Shown here: positions 35,204-43,839 of the stretch, in pieces
Position numbering within the stretch: position 1 is the stretch's first letter
Layout of the letters: each line of letters starts with the position of its first letter
Source: an uncultured Muribaculaceae bacterium
GTDB taxonomy: Bacteria > Bacteroidota > Bacteroidia > Bacteroidales > Muribaculaceae
Direction: 5' to 3'
DNA length: 48,900 nucleotides
NCBI GenBank assembly: GCA_910588245.1
Contig: CAJUQP010000025.1
Location: 1-48,900, forward strand
Program-made: the position numbers and the translations under genes
Notes under the pieces: generated by a model
The model's database searches: none
Told to the model about the DNA's origin: nothing
What the model saw: only the letters and a program-made list of their open reading frames with translations

Positions 35204-36075
35204 ACACACCAGAGAATAAATCAATGATATCCCTCCGGGCCATAATGTGCGCGATAGCACTGATGACTGGGTTATACGCCGTAGCAGTCAGTCCCGGAAG
35301 CCAGATCAACGACATCAAACTCTCGGGATACTATTTTTATGCCGAGTCGACCGACCCCGTGGAGGAGAACGCGAGAAAAGCTGCCGACACGTTCCTGGCG
35401 AGCTACATCAACCAATATATCGCCGACAACGGCATAACGCGTGAAAAGGTCTCACCCGACGCCCTTCCGGGAGTAAGCTATATCACCATGGACCGTGCCA
35501 AAGGGAAAAGGGTATTCTCCTATATTGAGAAATGCGCTGTAGTTGAAGGGGCGGAGGCTCCTTCGGTTCCCGCCGTGATGCCGACGCCGCAACTGCCCGA
35601 GAAAGAGATTAAGACCACCGAGACAACCACGATTGTCTCAACCGCCCCTGAAAAGGAATTTAAAGAAACAAATTCGGAATCATCGACAGCACCATCGACC
35701 AACGCCGTTGCAGCTGATGTCACCGATAATCGGATATCGCTCGATCCTGACGCGGAAAGCGATCCGGCCACCCGTGTCAGGAAAAAAATACTTAAAAATC
35801 TCCTCTCCACTCCTGACATAGAGAAAGCATTCGGCGACCTCAACCGCCTGAAGGCTGAATATGTTGTAAAACGTCTGGGACCTTACGCCAAATGCTCCAA
35901 CCGCATGTGGGCTTTCTGGATAGTCTACGACTCCACCGGCAAGAATCTCGAAGCTCTCCTCTCTCCGGGGAAAGAGGGAGAAAGGATAAACTTGCTAACC
36001 GGCGACGACAGCGACTCTCTCGACAGATACACCTCGGGACAAGGGAAAATAGCCATGTTCTTCGAGTTTAGATAA
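35200..36075 (+). CDS. Exported or membrane-anchored two-domain protein (291 residues)
   Basis: The family is not firmly recognised. The start ATG at 35200 overlaps the previous stop (ATGA), which decides the start over ATG 35224. Residues 9-30 are a signal peptide or anchor. Residues 35-115 (LSGYYFYAESTDPVEENARKAADTFL) recall the LPP20-like fold of envelope proteins, with a helix of conserved spacing. A Thr/Ser/Pro/Glu-rich linker spans about 120-185. A C-terminal domain (about 190-291) contains LLSTPDIEKAFGDLNRLKAEYVVKRLG and WAFWIVYDSTGKNLEALLSPG. The layout suggests an envelope structural or adaptor protein. Confidence 0.55.
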   Translation: MNTPENKSMISLRAIMCAIALMTGLYAVAVSPGSQINDIKLSGYYFYAESTDPVEENARKAADTFLASYINQYIADNGITREKVSPDALPGVSYITMDRAKGKRVFSYIEKCAVVEGAEAPSVPAVMPTPQLPEKEIKTTETTTIVSTAPEKEFKETNSESSTAPSTNAVAADVTDNRISLDPDAESDPATRVRKKILKNLLSTPDIEKAFGDLNRLKAEYVVKRLGPYAKCSNRMWAFWIVYDSTGKNLEALLSPGKEGERINLLTGDDSDSLDRYTSGQGKIAMFFEFR

Positions 36076-36108
36076 AGGAAACACTACTATCTCCATAAAA
36101 CATTTCAA

Positions 36109-37074
36109 ATGAAAAGATTATACATCTACATCTTCCTGATGGCAATAATATTCGGCGCCCGCGCACAGGAAGTTAGCTTCAGATTTTCCGACGGCATTGA
36201 TGACTCAGCGCTCAAGACAAAAATGGAACATCAAGTGTCGGCGCTGTTATCTGCCATCAACCGTGCTGCCGCCGACAAGGCCGACATTAATTATTCAGGC
36301 ATCGACATCGATCCCCTTGCCTCACAGTCAATCGGCATGACCTGGAGAGTCGTCCGCTTCAACACTGAAGACGAAGACATAGTTGACCACTGCATCCGGC
36401 AGAAGACAGCCTCCGGAAAGATCAGAGGTTTTCAGGTCAGGAACATCTCCGTGATCATGAATCCGATCGATGGGGCCTACGATGGTCCCCAGACTCGCGA
36501 GATAACTATCGATCTTTCACCTACAGGTAAAATCGAGGACTTCAATTTCGCTATGGGTACCACGGAATACGCGGGTCTCATGCGCAAAGGCGACGAGCTG
36601 GGCGACCTTGACCGCAGAATGCAGATCATACACTGGTGCGAGCAGTTTCAGAATGCATACAATAAGTGCGACATAGGCTTCATGGAGAACATTTTCAGCG
36701 ACGATGCGATCATAATCACGGGAAAAATCAAGACCCAGCGCGTCAAGTCGGATCTCGCCATGAGCAATGCCTCGAAAGTGGAATACGTGCAACAGAACAA
36801 AGCTCAGTATCTCAACGGCTTGCGCCGGATATTCAGAAACGCTAAATACATCAACGTAAAGTTTTCCGATTATAAGATCGTGCGCCACGGATCAAAACCC
36901 AACTACTACGGCGTGACACTACAGCAGGATTGGGCCACTAACACCTACAAGGATCAGGGAATAGTGTTTCTCGTATGGGATTTTTCAAATGAGGACACTC
37001 CGAAAATACACGTGCGCACCTGGCAGCCTCTCACCGAACAGGCTTTCGCACTCAGCGATTTCAAACTGCCCTGA
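36109..37074 (+). CDS. Exported protein with C-terminal NTF2-like domain
   Basis: The 321-residue protein has a signal peptide (1-19, ending ARAQ). Residues 20-165 form an unrecognised alpha/beta domain with a helix HQVSALLSAINRAAADKA and strands GFQVRNISVIMNPI and TREITIDLSPTGKI. Residues about 170-320 look like an NTF2/SnoaL-type cone fold: IIHWCEQFQNAYNKCDIGFMENIF then SDDAIIITG, a long helix YLNGLRRIFRN, and strands VKFSDYKIVRHG, YYGVTLQQDW and GIVFLVWDF. Such domains bind ligands or dimerise, and no catalytic residues stand out. It lies 33 nt after the previous gene. Confidence 0.65.
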   Translation: MKRLYIYIFLMAIIFGARAQEVSFRFSDGIDDSALKTKMEHQVSALLSAINRAAADKADINYSGIDIDPLASQSIGMTWRVVRFNTEDEDIVDHCIRQKTASGKIRGFQVRNISVIMNPIDGAYDGPQTREITIDLSPTGKIEDFNFAMGTTEYAGLMRKGDELGDLDRRMQIIHWCEQFQNAYNKCDIGFMENIFSDDAIIITGKIKTQRVKSDLAMSNASKVEYVQQNKAQYLNGLRRIFRNAKYINVKFSDYKIVRHGSKPNYYGVTLQQDWATNTYKDQGIVFLVWDFSNEDTPKIHVRTWQPLTEQAFALSDFKLP

Positions 37075-37173
37075 TGCTCCCGGTCTCCCCCTGCGAGAGG
37101 CGGAGCACAGACGGCATCCTGGCCCAATCACATAAGCCTATCACATACAATTACATCAATCAATCAGATACAA

Positions 37174-38277
37174 ATGAAAAGAATACTGACTCTTCTCTAC
37201 CTCGTTGCATCCTCCATGTCCGCGGTCTTTTGCCAGACACTAAAAGTGGCTGATTTCCATATCGACCCCTCGGATATCACCGCGCAGGCCGAACAGGTGT
37301 CGGATCTCAACGGCGAACCGTGTGCTCTGGTGAAAGTGAGCCTTTCAGTGCCTGCTGCCGTGTTTGAAGGCGACATAATAAAGCAGGAGGAGAAAGGGAA
37401 ATCGGAATACTACGTTTATCTTGTAGACGGCTCCAACTATCTGACGGTAAAGACCGACGACTATCCCGTGCTCCGCTATGATTTTCCCGAGAATGTCAAA
37501 GGCAATAACACGTATGTGCTCGACATCATACGCCCGGGCGAGAATCCGGCGAAACGTACCATAACCCTGAAATTCGACGATGGCACGGGGGAGCAGATTT
37601 TCAAGCTTGACATGATCCTTTGCAAGGCCGGACGCTTCGAGATGGGAGATACTCCCGAACAGAATTCAAATGAATCAGACGCCAAGGCTCATTGGGTACG
37701 TCTGTCAAAAGACTATTATATCGGGGAGACCGAGGTGACGCAAGACCTCTGGGAATTCGTGATGGGTGTAGATGCCAATCAGTCGATCATAAAAGGAGCC
37801 AAACACCCTGTTGACAATATATCCTGGAACCAGGCTCAGGATTTTATCGCCGGCATAAACAAGATGATAACTCTCGGCAATTTCCGCATGCCTACGGAAG
37901 CTGAATGGGAATATGCCGCCAGGGGCGCGCATAAGATGACCCGCACCCGTTTTGCCGGAAGCGACGATCCCGGTGAAGTTGGATGGTATTATGACAATAG
38001 CCCTCAGGGATCGCATAAGGTGAAAGAAAAGAAACCCAATGAGATCGGCATTTACGACATGTCGGGCAACGTCTGGGAGCTGTGCTCTGATTTCAAGGAG
38101 GATTTCGACGATAAGGAAGTGACTGATCCCAAAGGTCCGGCTACGGCCAAAAGGCATGTACGCCGTGGAGGGGCCTATGACACCAACGACAACATGCTCC
38201 GCGTTGCCTATCGCCACCGCGCCACGGCCGACCGAGTGGAGCCCAGCGTTGGCCTGCGCCTCGTCTGGACACGATAA
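37174..38277 (+). CDS. Exported SUMF1/FGE-fold protein without catalytic cysteines
   Basis: The 367-residue protein has a signal peptide (1-20; Cys20 is probably not a lipobox). Residues 22-145 are the beta-rich N-terminal module common in Bacteroidetes SUMF1 proteins (LKVADFHIDPSDITA, LNGEPCALVKV). Residues about 150-367 have the sulfatase-modifying-factor fold: FEMGDT, IGETEVTQDLWEFVMG, PVDNISWNQAQDF, FRMPTEAEWEYAARG, NEIGIYDMSGNVWELC and RGGAYDTNDNMLRVAYR. In true formylglycine-generating enzymes the last block has two copper-binding Cys; here Thr337 and Leu342 stand there. No sulfatase gene is near. A binding or structural role is more likely than formylglycine formation. A 99-nt gap with a TGCTCC/GGAGCA stem precedes it. 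Confidence 0.85.
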   Translation: MKRILTLLYLVASSMSAVFCQTLKVADFHIDPSDITAQAEQVSDLNGEPCALVKVSLSVPAAVFEGDIIKQEEKGKSEYYVYLVDGSNYLTVKTDDYPVLRYDFPENVKGNNTYVLDIIRPGENPAKRTITLKFDDGTGEQIFKLDMILCKAGRFEMGDTPEQNSNESDAKAHWVRLSKDYYIGETEVTQDLWEFVMGVDANQSIIKGAKHPVDNISWNQAQDFIAGINKMITLGNFRMPTEAEWEYAARGAHKMTRTRFAGSDDPGEVGWYYDNSPQGSHKVKEKKPNEIGIYDMSGNVWELCSDFKEDFDDKEVTDPKGPATAKRHVRRGGAYDTNDNMLRVAYRHRATADRVEPSVGLRLVWTR

Positions 38278-38458
38278 TATCCCCCTCCGGAATCAAGCCT
38301 CCGGATATCCGGTATGAAAATGATTTCACAAAGCTTTGCCCTCCTTCGGTGAGGAAACCTACTGTGATTCCTATGTTATCGAGGACTGGAGGCATTCGGC
38401 CGAGAGGAGGCCGCGGAATAGTGAGTGGGTGTTGCATAACCACCCTAAAAAAATAAGC

Positions 38459-38491
38459 GAAGGCCTCAACTTTCACGAGCTGAGGCTTTTT
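38459..38491 (+). terminator. Intrinsic terminator after the tubulin-like cluster
   Basis: GCCTCA (38463-38468) pairs with TGAGGC (38481-38486), extended outward by G-U and A-U pairs, with five T at 38487-38491. It lies 180 nt after the SUMF1-type gene. The intervening 38278-38458 shows no gene, only a short CCTCCGGA/TCCGG-rich stretch. Confidence 0.75.
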
Positions 38492-38550
38492 GCAACCGTT
38501 GTATATCCTTTTTCACGTGATGGGGATATATGCATTTCAGGATAATGAAT

Positions 38551-39180
38551 ATGATGAAGAAACTTATCATGATAGCGGCAGTCCTTTTCTCGGGCATGTC
38601 GCTGATGGCGGAGGAGAAGGCTCTGCCGAGTGCTGACAGATCGGCGGGTATGCCGGTCATGGAGGCTTTCGCCAGGCGGAAGTCAGTGAGGAATTTTTCG
38701 GGCAGGGAGCTCTCGCAACAGGAATTGGGCAATCTCCTATGGGCAGCCATGGGGCAGAACCGTGCGGACGGGAAACTGACTGCGCCGTCATGCCGTAACT
38801 TCCAGGAGATACGCCTTTTCGTGTTCGGGAAGGATGGAGTCTGGGAATATATGCCTGCCTCCCATTCCGTGAGGCAGGTGGCGGCGGGTGACCACAGGGC
38901 TCTTGTGGCTGGAGGTCAGGAGTTCGTGAAAAGTGCTCCCATAAGTCTGGTGATGATAGCCGACATGACTAAGTTCGGCAAAGCCGACGAGCGCGCGAAG
39001 ATGATGGCGGCGGTAGATGCCGGCATCGTCAGCGAGAACATATCTCTGGCGTGTGCCGGACTCGGACTGGCCACTGTTCCACGTGCCACAATGGATTCGG
39101 CCGCTATCCTGAAGCTGCTCGGACTCCCGGAGAACCACATGGCGATAATGAATAATCCTGTAGGTTTTGAGGGTGAATGA
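38551..39180 (+). CDS. Exported nitroreductase-family protein
   Basis: The 209-residue protein belongs to the FMN-dependent nitroreductase family (SagB-like branch). The start ATG 38551 is chosen because AGGA at 38539-38542 is 8 nt upstream; ATGs at 38530, 38545 and 38554 are also in frame. A signal peptide follows (KKLIMIAAVLFSGMSLMA), unusual for a flavoenzyme but known in Bacteroidetes. Family features are FARRKSVRNFSGRELSQQEL with LLWAAMGQNR, SCRNFQEIRLFVF, and a late GIVSENISLACAGLGLATV helix. The substrate is unknown. It is monocistronic or leads into the U32 gene 78 nt downstream. Confidence 0.82.
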   Translation: MMKKLIMIAAVLFSGMSLMAEEKALPSADRSAGMPVMEAFARRKSVRNFSGRELSQQELGNLLWAAMGQNRADGKLTAPSCRNFQEIRLFVFGKDGVWEYMPASHSVRQVAAGDHRALVAGGQEFVKSAPISLVMIADMTKFGKADERAKMMAAVDAGIVSENISLACAGLGLATVPRATMDSAAILKLLGLPENHMAIMNNPVGFEGE

Positions 39181-39258
39181 TCACAAGACAAATAGTTGGG
39201 ATAACTGATGTGGTACGTTTCCGCTCCTTGTGCGTCTTAAAAAGGGGCATATGATCAT

Positions 39259-40497
39259 ATGGAAAGAAAGGATTTTGAAATAATGGCTCCCGTGGGGAGC
39301 TGGGAATCACTTGCGGCGGCCCTCGCCGCGGGCACCGATGCCGTGTATTTCGGCATAGAGGGGCTCAACATGCGTTCCCGTTCGAGTGCCAATTTCACCG
39401 CCGACGATATGCGGCGCATCGTGGAGGAATGCGATGCGTCAGGGGTAAAGACATATCTGACTGTCAACACTATCGTCTACGATTCCGACATGGAACTGAT
39501 GCGCTCGATCGTGGATGCCGCCAAAGCTGCCGGTGTCAGCGCCATCATAGCTTCCGACATGGCGGTGATACTTTATGCCAGGAGTATCGGTCAGGAGGTG
39601 CATATCTCCACGCAGGTAAATGTCACCAATATAGAGGCTGTGAGATTCTACAGTCAGTTTGCCGACGTCATGGTGCTGGCGCGCGAGCTTAATCTTGATC
39701 AGGTGAAGGCCATACATGAAGCCATCGTAAGGGAGGGCATCACGGGCCCGGGGGGACGTCCGATCCGTCTGGAGATGTTCTGCCACGGTGCTCTCTGTAT
39801 GGCTGTGAGCGGAAAATGCTATATGAGCCTTCATGAGCTCAACTCGAGTGCCAACCGTGGAGCCTGCAATCAGATATGCCGGCGTTCATATACGGTGCGC
39901 GACCGTGAGACCGGCGAGGAACTGGTGGTCGATAACAAATTCATAATGTCGCCCAAAGATCTGAAGACGATACATTTCCTCGACCGTATGGTCGATGTCG
40001 GCGTGCGTGTATTCAAGATTGAGGGGAGGGCCCGGGGTCCCGAATATGTACATGAGGCAGTGGAATGTTATTCTGAGGCACTGCAGGCCGTCTGCGACGG
40101 CTCTTTCTCGGAAGATAAGGTGGCAGGATGGGATGCCCGTCTTGATAAGATATTCAACCGCGGCTTCTGGAACGGATACTATCTGGGACAGCGTCTGGGG
40201 GAATGGAGTTCAAAATACGGCTCGTCGGCTACCCGCACCAAGGTCTATGCCGCTAAAGCCATACGTCATTTCCCGAAAATCGGGATAGGGGAGTTCCAGA
40301 TGGAAGCCGGTGAATTGAAAGTCGGCGACGAGGTGGTTGTGACAGGCCCCACTACGGGTGCTCTGATATTCAATGTCGAGGAATTGCGTCTTGACCTGAA
40401 ACCTGTGGAGATGGTGAAGAAGGGAGACCGTTTCTCCCTGCCGGTGCCTGCCAAAGTCCGTCCTTCCGACCGTCTCTACCTCTGGCGTAAAAACTAA
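39259..40497 (+). CDS. U32 peptidase-family protein, TrhP-like tRNA hydroxylase
   Basis: Family U32 members of this type (TrhP/YegQ) hydroxylate uridine 34 of tRNA using prephenate; RlhA is a related 23S rRNA enzyme. The 412-residue protein shows the N-terminal TIM-barrel start ELMAPVG-like (EIMAPVGSWESLAAAL, GTDAVYFGIEGLNMR). It also has EMFCHGALCMAVSGKC and RGACNQICRR. Cys175, Cys180, Cys187, Cys203 and Cys207 are placed as in the iron-sulfur-binding core. The C terminus has the small beta domain (GELKVGDEVVVTGPTTG). TrhP is preferred over a true peptidase, but TrhP and RlhA cannot be told apart by eye. Confidence 0.82.
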   Translation: MERKDFEIMAPVGSWESLAAALAAGTDAVYFGIEGLNMRSRSSANFTADDMRRIVEECDASGVKTYLTVNTIVYDSDMELMRSIVDAAKAAGVSAIIASDMAVILYARSIGQEVHISTQVNVTNIEAVRFYSQFADVMVLARELNLDQVKAIHEAIVREGITGPGGRPIRLEMFCHGALCMAVSGKCYMSLHELNSSANRGACNQICRRSYTVRDRETGEELVVDNKFIMSPKDLKTIHFLDRMVDVGVRVFKIEGRARGPEYVHEAVECYSEALQAVCDGSFSEDKVAGWDARLDKIFNRGFWNGYYLGQRLGEWSSKYGSSATRTKVYAAKAIRHFPKIGIGEFQMEAGELKVGDEVVVTGPTTGALIFNVEELRLDLKPVEMVKKGDRFSLPVPAKVRPSDRLYLWRKN

Positions 40498-40508
40498 AAT
40501 CAGAAATT

Positions 40509-41480
40509 ATGGGAATCAGAAAGGCATTTATCACAACTATCGTCCTGTGCGCCTCATGTCTCTGTGTTGCTTATGCCGGGGAGGAGAGTCAACGGCAGGT
40601 TGCCGGTGAAAGCCAGTTAAATAATGTTGCAAAATTCAATCTCGCCACATACAACATACGTTATTATAGCAAGCGTGATTCCCTGAAGGGTAACACCTGG
40701 GAGCGGCGCAGTCCGCAGATTGCTCAACTGGCCAGATACCACGGATTTGATATTTTCGGCACTCAGGAGTGTCTTAAGTTCCAGCTTGAGGATCTCAAAA
40801 GATTGCTCCCCGGCTTCGATTACATAGGGGGCGGGCGAGATGATGGAGGCTCAAAAGGGGAGCATGCAGCGATATTCTTCGACACATCGAAGTTTTCTGT
40901 AGTAGATCATGGTGATTTCTGGCTTTCGGAGACGCCGGATGTGCCCGGACGCGGATGGGATGCCGCCTACAACCGGGTGTGCACGTGGGGACGCTTCCAT
41001 CATAAGGATTCCGGCAAAGAGTTTCTTTATTTCAATCTACATATGGATCATAAAGGTAGGAAAGCCCGTCTGGAGAGCGGCCGGCTGATACAGAAAAAGA
41101 TAAAGGAATTCGGAAGTGATCTGCCGGTTTTTCTGTCGGGTGATTTCAATGTGGATCAGACCAATGAATGCTATCTGGCAATCGCGCGGTCGGACGAGCT
41201 GGATGATGCTTATGAGCGCGCATCTTTCCGTCACGCGCCCAACGGGACATGGAATAACTGGAAACCCGGTAATTTTTCCATAAGCCGTATAGACCATATC
41301 TTCGTGTCGCCTCAGGTGAAGGTCGGAAAATATGGAATTCTGACTGACACATATCTCACGGCAGAAAAGGAACAGGACGTGATGAAAGACCATGACAGCT
41401 TCGATGTTAAATTCTTTAAGCGTACAATCCGTGTCCCGTCAGACCATTACCCTGTGATGATAGAGGTGGAGATACCATAA
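40509..41480 (+). CDS. Exported endonuclease/exonuclease/phosphatase-family protein
   Basis: The 323-residue EEP-fold hydrolase has a signal peptide (about 1-23, ending AYAG). Active-site motifs are present: NLATYNIR (Asn), FGTQEC (metal-binding Glu), FNLHMDHKG (His), SGDFNVDQTN (Asp, Asn), SRIDHIFVS (Asp) and a terminal SDHYPVM (Asp-His pair). All catalytic groups of this Mg-dependent phosphodiesterase fold are therefore intact. The substrate may be a nucleic acid, inositol phosphate or lipid head group; sequence does not decide. It starts 11 nt after the U32 gene, probably in one transcript. Confidence 0.88.
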   Translation: MGIRKAFITTIVLCASCLCVAYAGEESQRQVAGESQLNNVAKFNLATYNIRYYSKRDSLKGNTWERRSPQIAQLARYHGFDIFGTQECLKFQLEDLKRLLPGFDYIGGGRDDGGSKGEHAAIFFDTSKFSVVDHGDFWLSETPDVPGRGWDAAYNRVCTWGRFHHKDSGKEFLYFNLHMDHKGRKARLESGRLIQKKIKEFGSDLPVFLSGDFNVDQTNECYLAIARSDELDDAYERASFRHAPNGTWNNWKPGNFSISRIDHIFVSPQVKVGKYGILTDTYLTAEKEQDVMKDHDSFDVKFFKRTIRVPSDHYPVMIEVEIP

Positions 41481-41562
41481 GAAGGCAGATGTAACTTATT
41501 GGTTAATGAATGTTAAAATCGGGGGGGGTAATGATAAATGTTTTAAATTGTTGAAATTTGGT

Positions 41563-41570
41563 TAAATTTG
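41563..41570 (+). promoter_or_regulatory. -7 element of the outer-membrane barrel gene
   Basis: TAAATTTG matches TAnnTTTG, 40 nt before the gene start. The -33 site is only partly matched (GTTT at 41540-41543, 19-nt spacing). A run of eight G lies at 41521-41528, just upstream. Confidence 0.5.
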
Positions 41571-41610
41571 CAACTTATTATCATTTATCAGAACCTCTCC
41601 TTGCATTTTT

Positions 41611-43719
41611 ATGCGAAAGATTAACATTTTGATGGCATCTGCCGTGCTGACAATGACACTGCAGGCCCAGAATCCGGTGGAACCCGATTCGCTGACCGGT
41701 GAAACCTCGTTCTCGCAAGAGTTGGAGGACTTTGTCATTGTTGCATCGCCGGTGCTTCATAAGGCAGACCGCGATGTGTATACTCCATCTGCGGATGCGC
41801 GAAAGGTGTCGCCCGACGGTTTGTCGCTGTTGCAAAACATGAAAATACCGGCACTTTCGGTAAATACTGTGCTTAATACTGTTACGAATCCCGGTGGAGG
41901 CGTGCAGTTGCGGATCAACGGGCGCGAGGTGGCGGTGCAGGATGTGCTCAATCTTTCCCCTGAGAGCATTGTCAAGGTGGAGTATCTTGAGAATCCGGGG
42001 CTGCGCTATAAGGATGTGAATGCTGTTTTGAATATTATTGTCAGAAATCCGTCGGCGGGAGGGTCGCTGAGCGTAACCACTATGTTATGGAGCAAGGATA
42101 TGCCTTCTGGTAATTATATGGGAAATCTGAAAATAAACAGAGGGAAATCGCAGTGGAGCATTTATAATGAGACACAGGTGCGCGACCATGTGCCAATGCA
42201 TCGTGATTATAATGAGACCTTTAATTTTCCTGACGGACAGACGCTCAGAAGAGTGGAAACTCCGTTAGGTGGTTACTACAACAACAATCAGATGTGGAGC
42301 GGGCTCAGTTATTCCTACATAAATCCTGAAAAGACCACTATCTGGACAGGATTGCGTCTGAATCATCAGAATCCGAACACGCTTCGTTACGAGGGTATGC
42401 TGGAGACGGTGTCAGACACGGAGAAAGAGAGGCATTATCTCTCTTCCACTTCGTATAACATGTTTGTGCGCCCCACTTTAGAGTTTTATCTCGATCATAA
42501 GATCGGCCATAGGCAGACAATCGCATTCAATGCGACAGCGAGCTACAGGTATGGCAAACCGGGTTCGGAATATATCGAAAGCGCGGAGAAGGGTTCTGAT
42601 CTGATCTCCGATATCACGACATCGATCATCGACAACAACTTCGGTTTTTCGCTGGAGGGTAACTATATCAAGGAATGGCGCGCAGCTTCCGCCACGGGAG
42701 GCATAAAATGGAATGGCAGCCGCAACCGATCCAAATATGTGACTTCCGATAACGCGGTGTATCATCAGCGGCAGGATGCATTATATTTTTTCGGAGAATA
42801 TACCCATCGCATAGGCAATGTGTCGCTGACAGGGGGCCTGGGCGCGCAATACACCGACATCTATATGAGAGAATCAGCACGTGGCACCAACTCCTGGGAA
42901 GTGCAACCGCGTATCTCCATCATGTGGCGTAAGGAATGGTCGACATTGCGCGCAAGTCTCCGGCGCAGCACCTCATCACCCTCTTTGAGTCAGACAAATC
43001 CTGTGGTGCAGCAACTCGACCCTGTTCAGTATCAGTATGGCAATCCGACACTGAAACCTTATTCGTGGTTTCATTACAATCTGGCATGGAGCGTGAATGT
43101 GCCGCGTGCGAATTTCAATCTTAAGGCAACGATGAGATCGGCCGATAATCCTATATTCAAGCATTCGTATTGGGAGGATAACCGGCTTATGCAGACTTAT
43201 TCCAACGATGGTGATTATCGGGATTTCGGTTTCAGCCTTGCGGCCAGTCTGGAGGTTGTGCCTGAATGGTTTTTCTTTGAGGGTAATGTCGACTTTTCAA
43301 GACAATTCTCCAAAGGGAAGAATTTCCGCCATGTCATCAGCACGTGGGGCGGCAGCGCGCAGGCTATGTTGCGTCATTGGGGATTCAATCTCATTTTTCA
43401 GCTAAATCAGGCGAAGAACAGTCTGTGGGCACAGGAGATAAACCGTCCTGAATCGTTCAATATGTTCATGTTGCAATATTCATGGAAGGACTATACTGCG
43501 GCCGCATTTCTGATGATGCCGTTCGGGCGATATAACCAGGAGGAGACGAGCCTTGATGCCAATTATTCATACACCAGCATCATGCGGTCGCCATTTATAG
43601 AGCGGATGTTCGGAGTCCGGCTGTCGGCCACTTTGAAGTGGGGCAAGCAGAAACGGGAGGCCAACCGTCTTCTGGAAGGCGACGACAATGTCGGAGGCTC
43701 TACTGCGGGAGGGCGCTGA
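41611..43719 (+). CDS. TonB-dependent receptor-like outer-membrane beta-barrel protein
   Basis: The 702-residue outer-membrane protein has a signal peptide (1-19, LQAQ). A short plug-like segment follows (VIVASPVLHKADRDVYTPSADARK, LQNMKIPAL, VQLRINGREVAVQDVLNLSPESIVKVEYL), as in PF14905-type barrels of Bacteroidetes. The rest is alternating aromatic beta strands, for example TIWTGLRLNHQNP and RISIMWRKEWSTLRASLRR. There is no carboxypeptidase-D-like domain and no SusD partner, so glycan uptake is unlikely. The last 18 residues are hydrophilic and lack the terminal aromatic residue usual for barrels. The ligand is unknown. Confidence 0.8.
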   Translation: MRKINILMASAVLTMTLQAQNPVEPDSLTGETSFSQELEDFVIVASPVLHKADRDVYTPSADARKVSPDGLSLLQNMKIPALSVNTVLNTVTNPGGGVQLRINGREVAVQDVLNLSPESIVKVEYLENPGLRYKDVNAVLNIIVRNPSAGGSLSVTTMLWSKDMPSGNYMGNLKINRGKSQWSIYNETQVRDHVPMHRDYNETFNFPDGQTLRRVETPLGGYYNNNQMWSGLSYSYINPEKTTIWTGLRLNHQNPNTLRYEGMLETVSDTEKERHYLSSTSYNMFVRPTLEFYLDHKIGHRQTIAFNATASYRYGKPGSEYIESAEKGSDLISDITTSIIDNNFGFSLEGNYIKEWRAASATGGIKWNGSRNRSKYVTSDNAVYHQRQDALYFFGEYTHRIGNVSLTGGLGAQYTDIYMRESARGTNSWEVQPRISIMWRKEWSTLRASLRRSTSSPSLSQTNPVVQQLDPVQYQYGNPTLKPYSWFHYNLAWSVNVPRANFNLKATMRSADNPIFKHSYWEDNRLMQTYSNDGDYRDFGFSLAASLEVVPEWFFFEGNVDFSRQFSKGKNFRHVISTWGGSAQAMLRHWGFNLIFQLNQAKNSLWAQEINRPESFNMFMLQYSWKDYTAAAFLMMPFGRYNQEETSLDANYSYTSIMRSPFIERMFGVRLSATLKWGKQKREANRLLEGDDNVGGSTAGGR

Positions 43720-43751
43720 GGACGGATCGTCTCCGGGATAGCTATAAAAAA

Positions 43752-43797
43752 CGTGACATTCGATTGGCCATAGGGCCGATGAATGTCACGCTTTTTT
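43752..43797. terminator. Bidirectional terminator between barrel gene and nfnB
   Basis: CGTGACATTC (43752-43761) pairs perfectly with GAATGTCACG (43781-43790). An inner GGCC/GGCC stem extends the hairpin. Six T follow at 43792-43797, and five A precede it at 43746-43750 for the minus strand. It serves the convergent genes at 41611 and 43840. Confidence 0.85.
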
Positions 43798-43839
43798 GTG
43801 GGAAGGGATTTTATGTTGTAATGTCTGACAGCAGAGGGG

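Noticed and set aside
37174..38277. Sulfatase-maturing formylglycine-generating enzyme
   Set aside because: Both catalytic cysteines are missing and no sulfatase gene is in the window.
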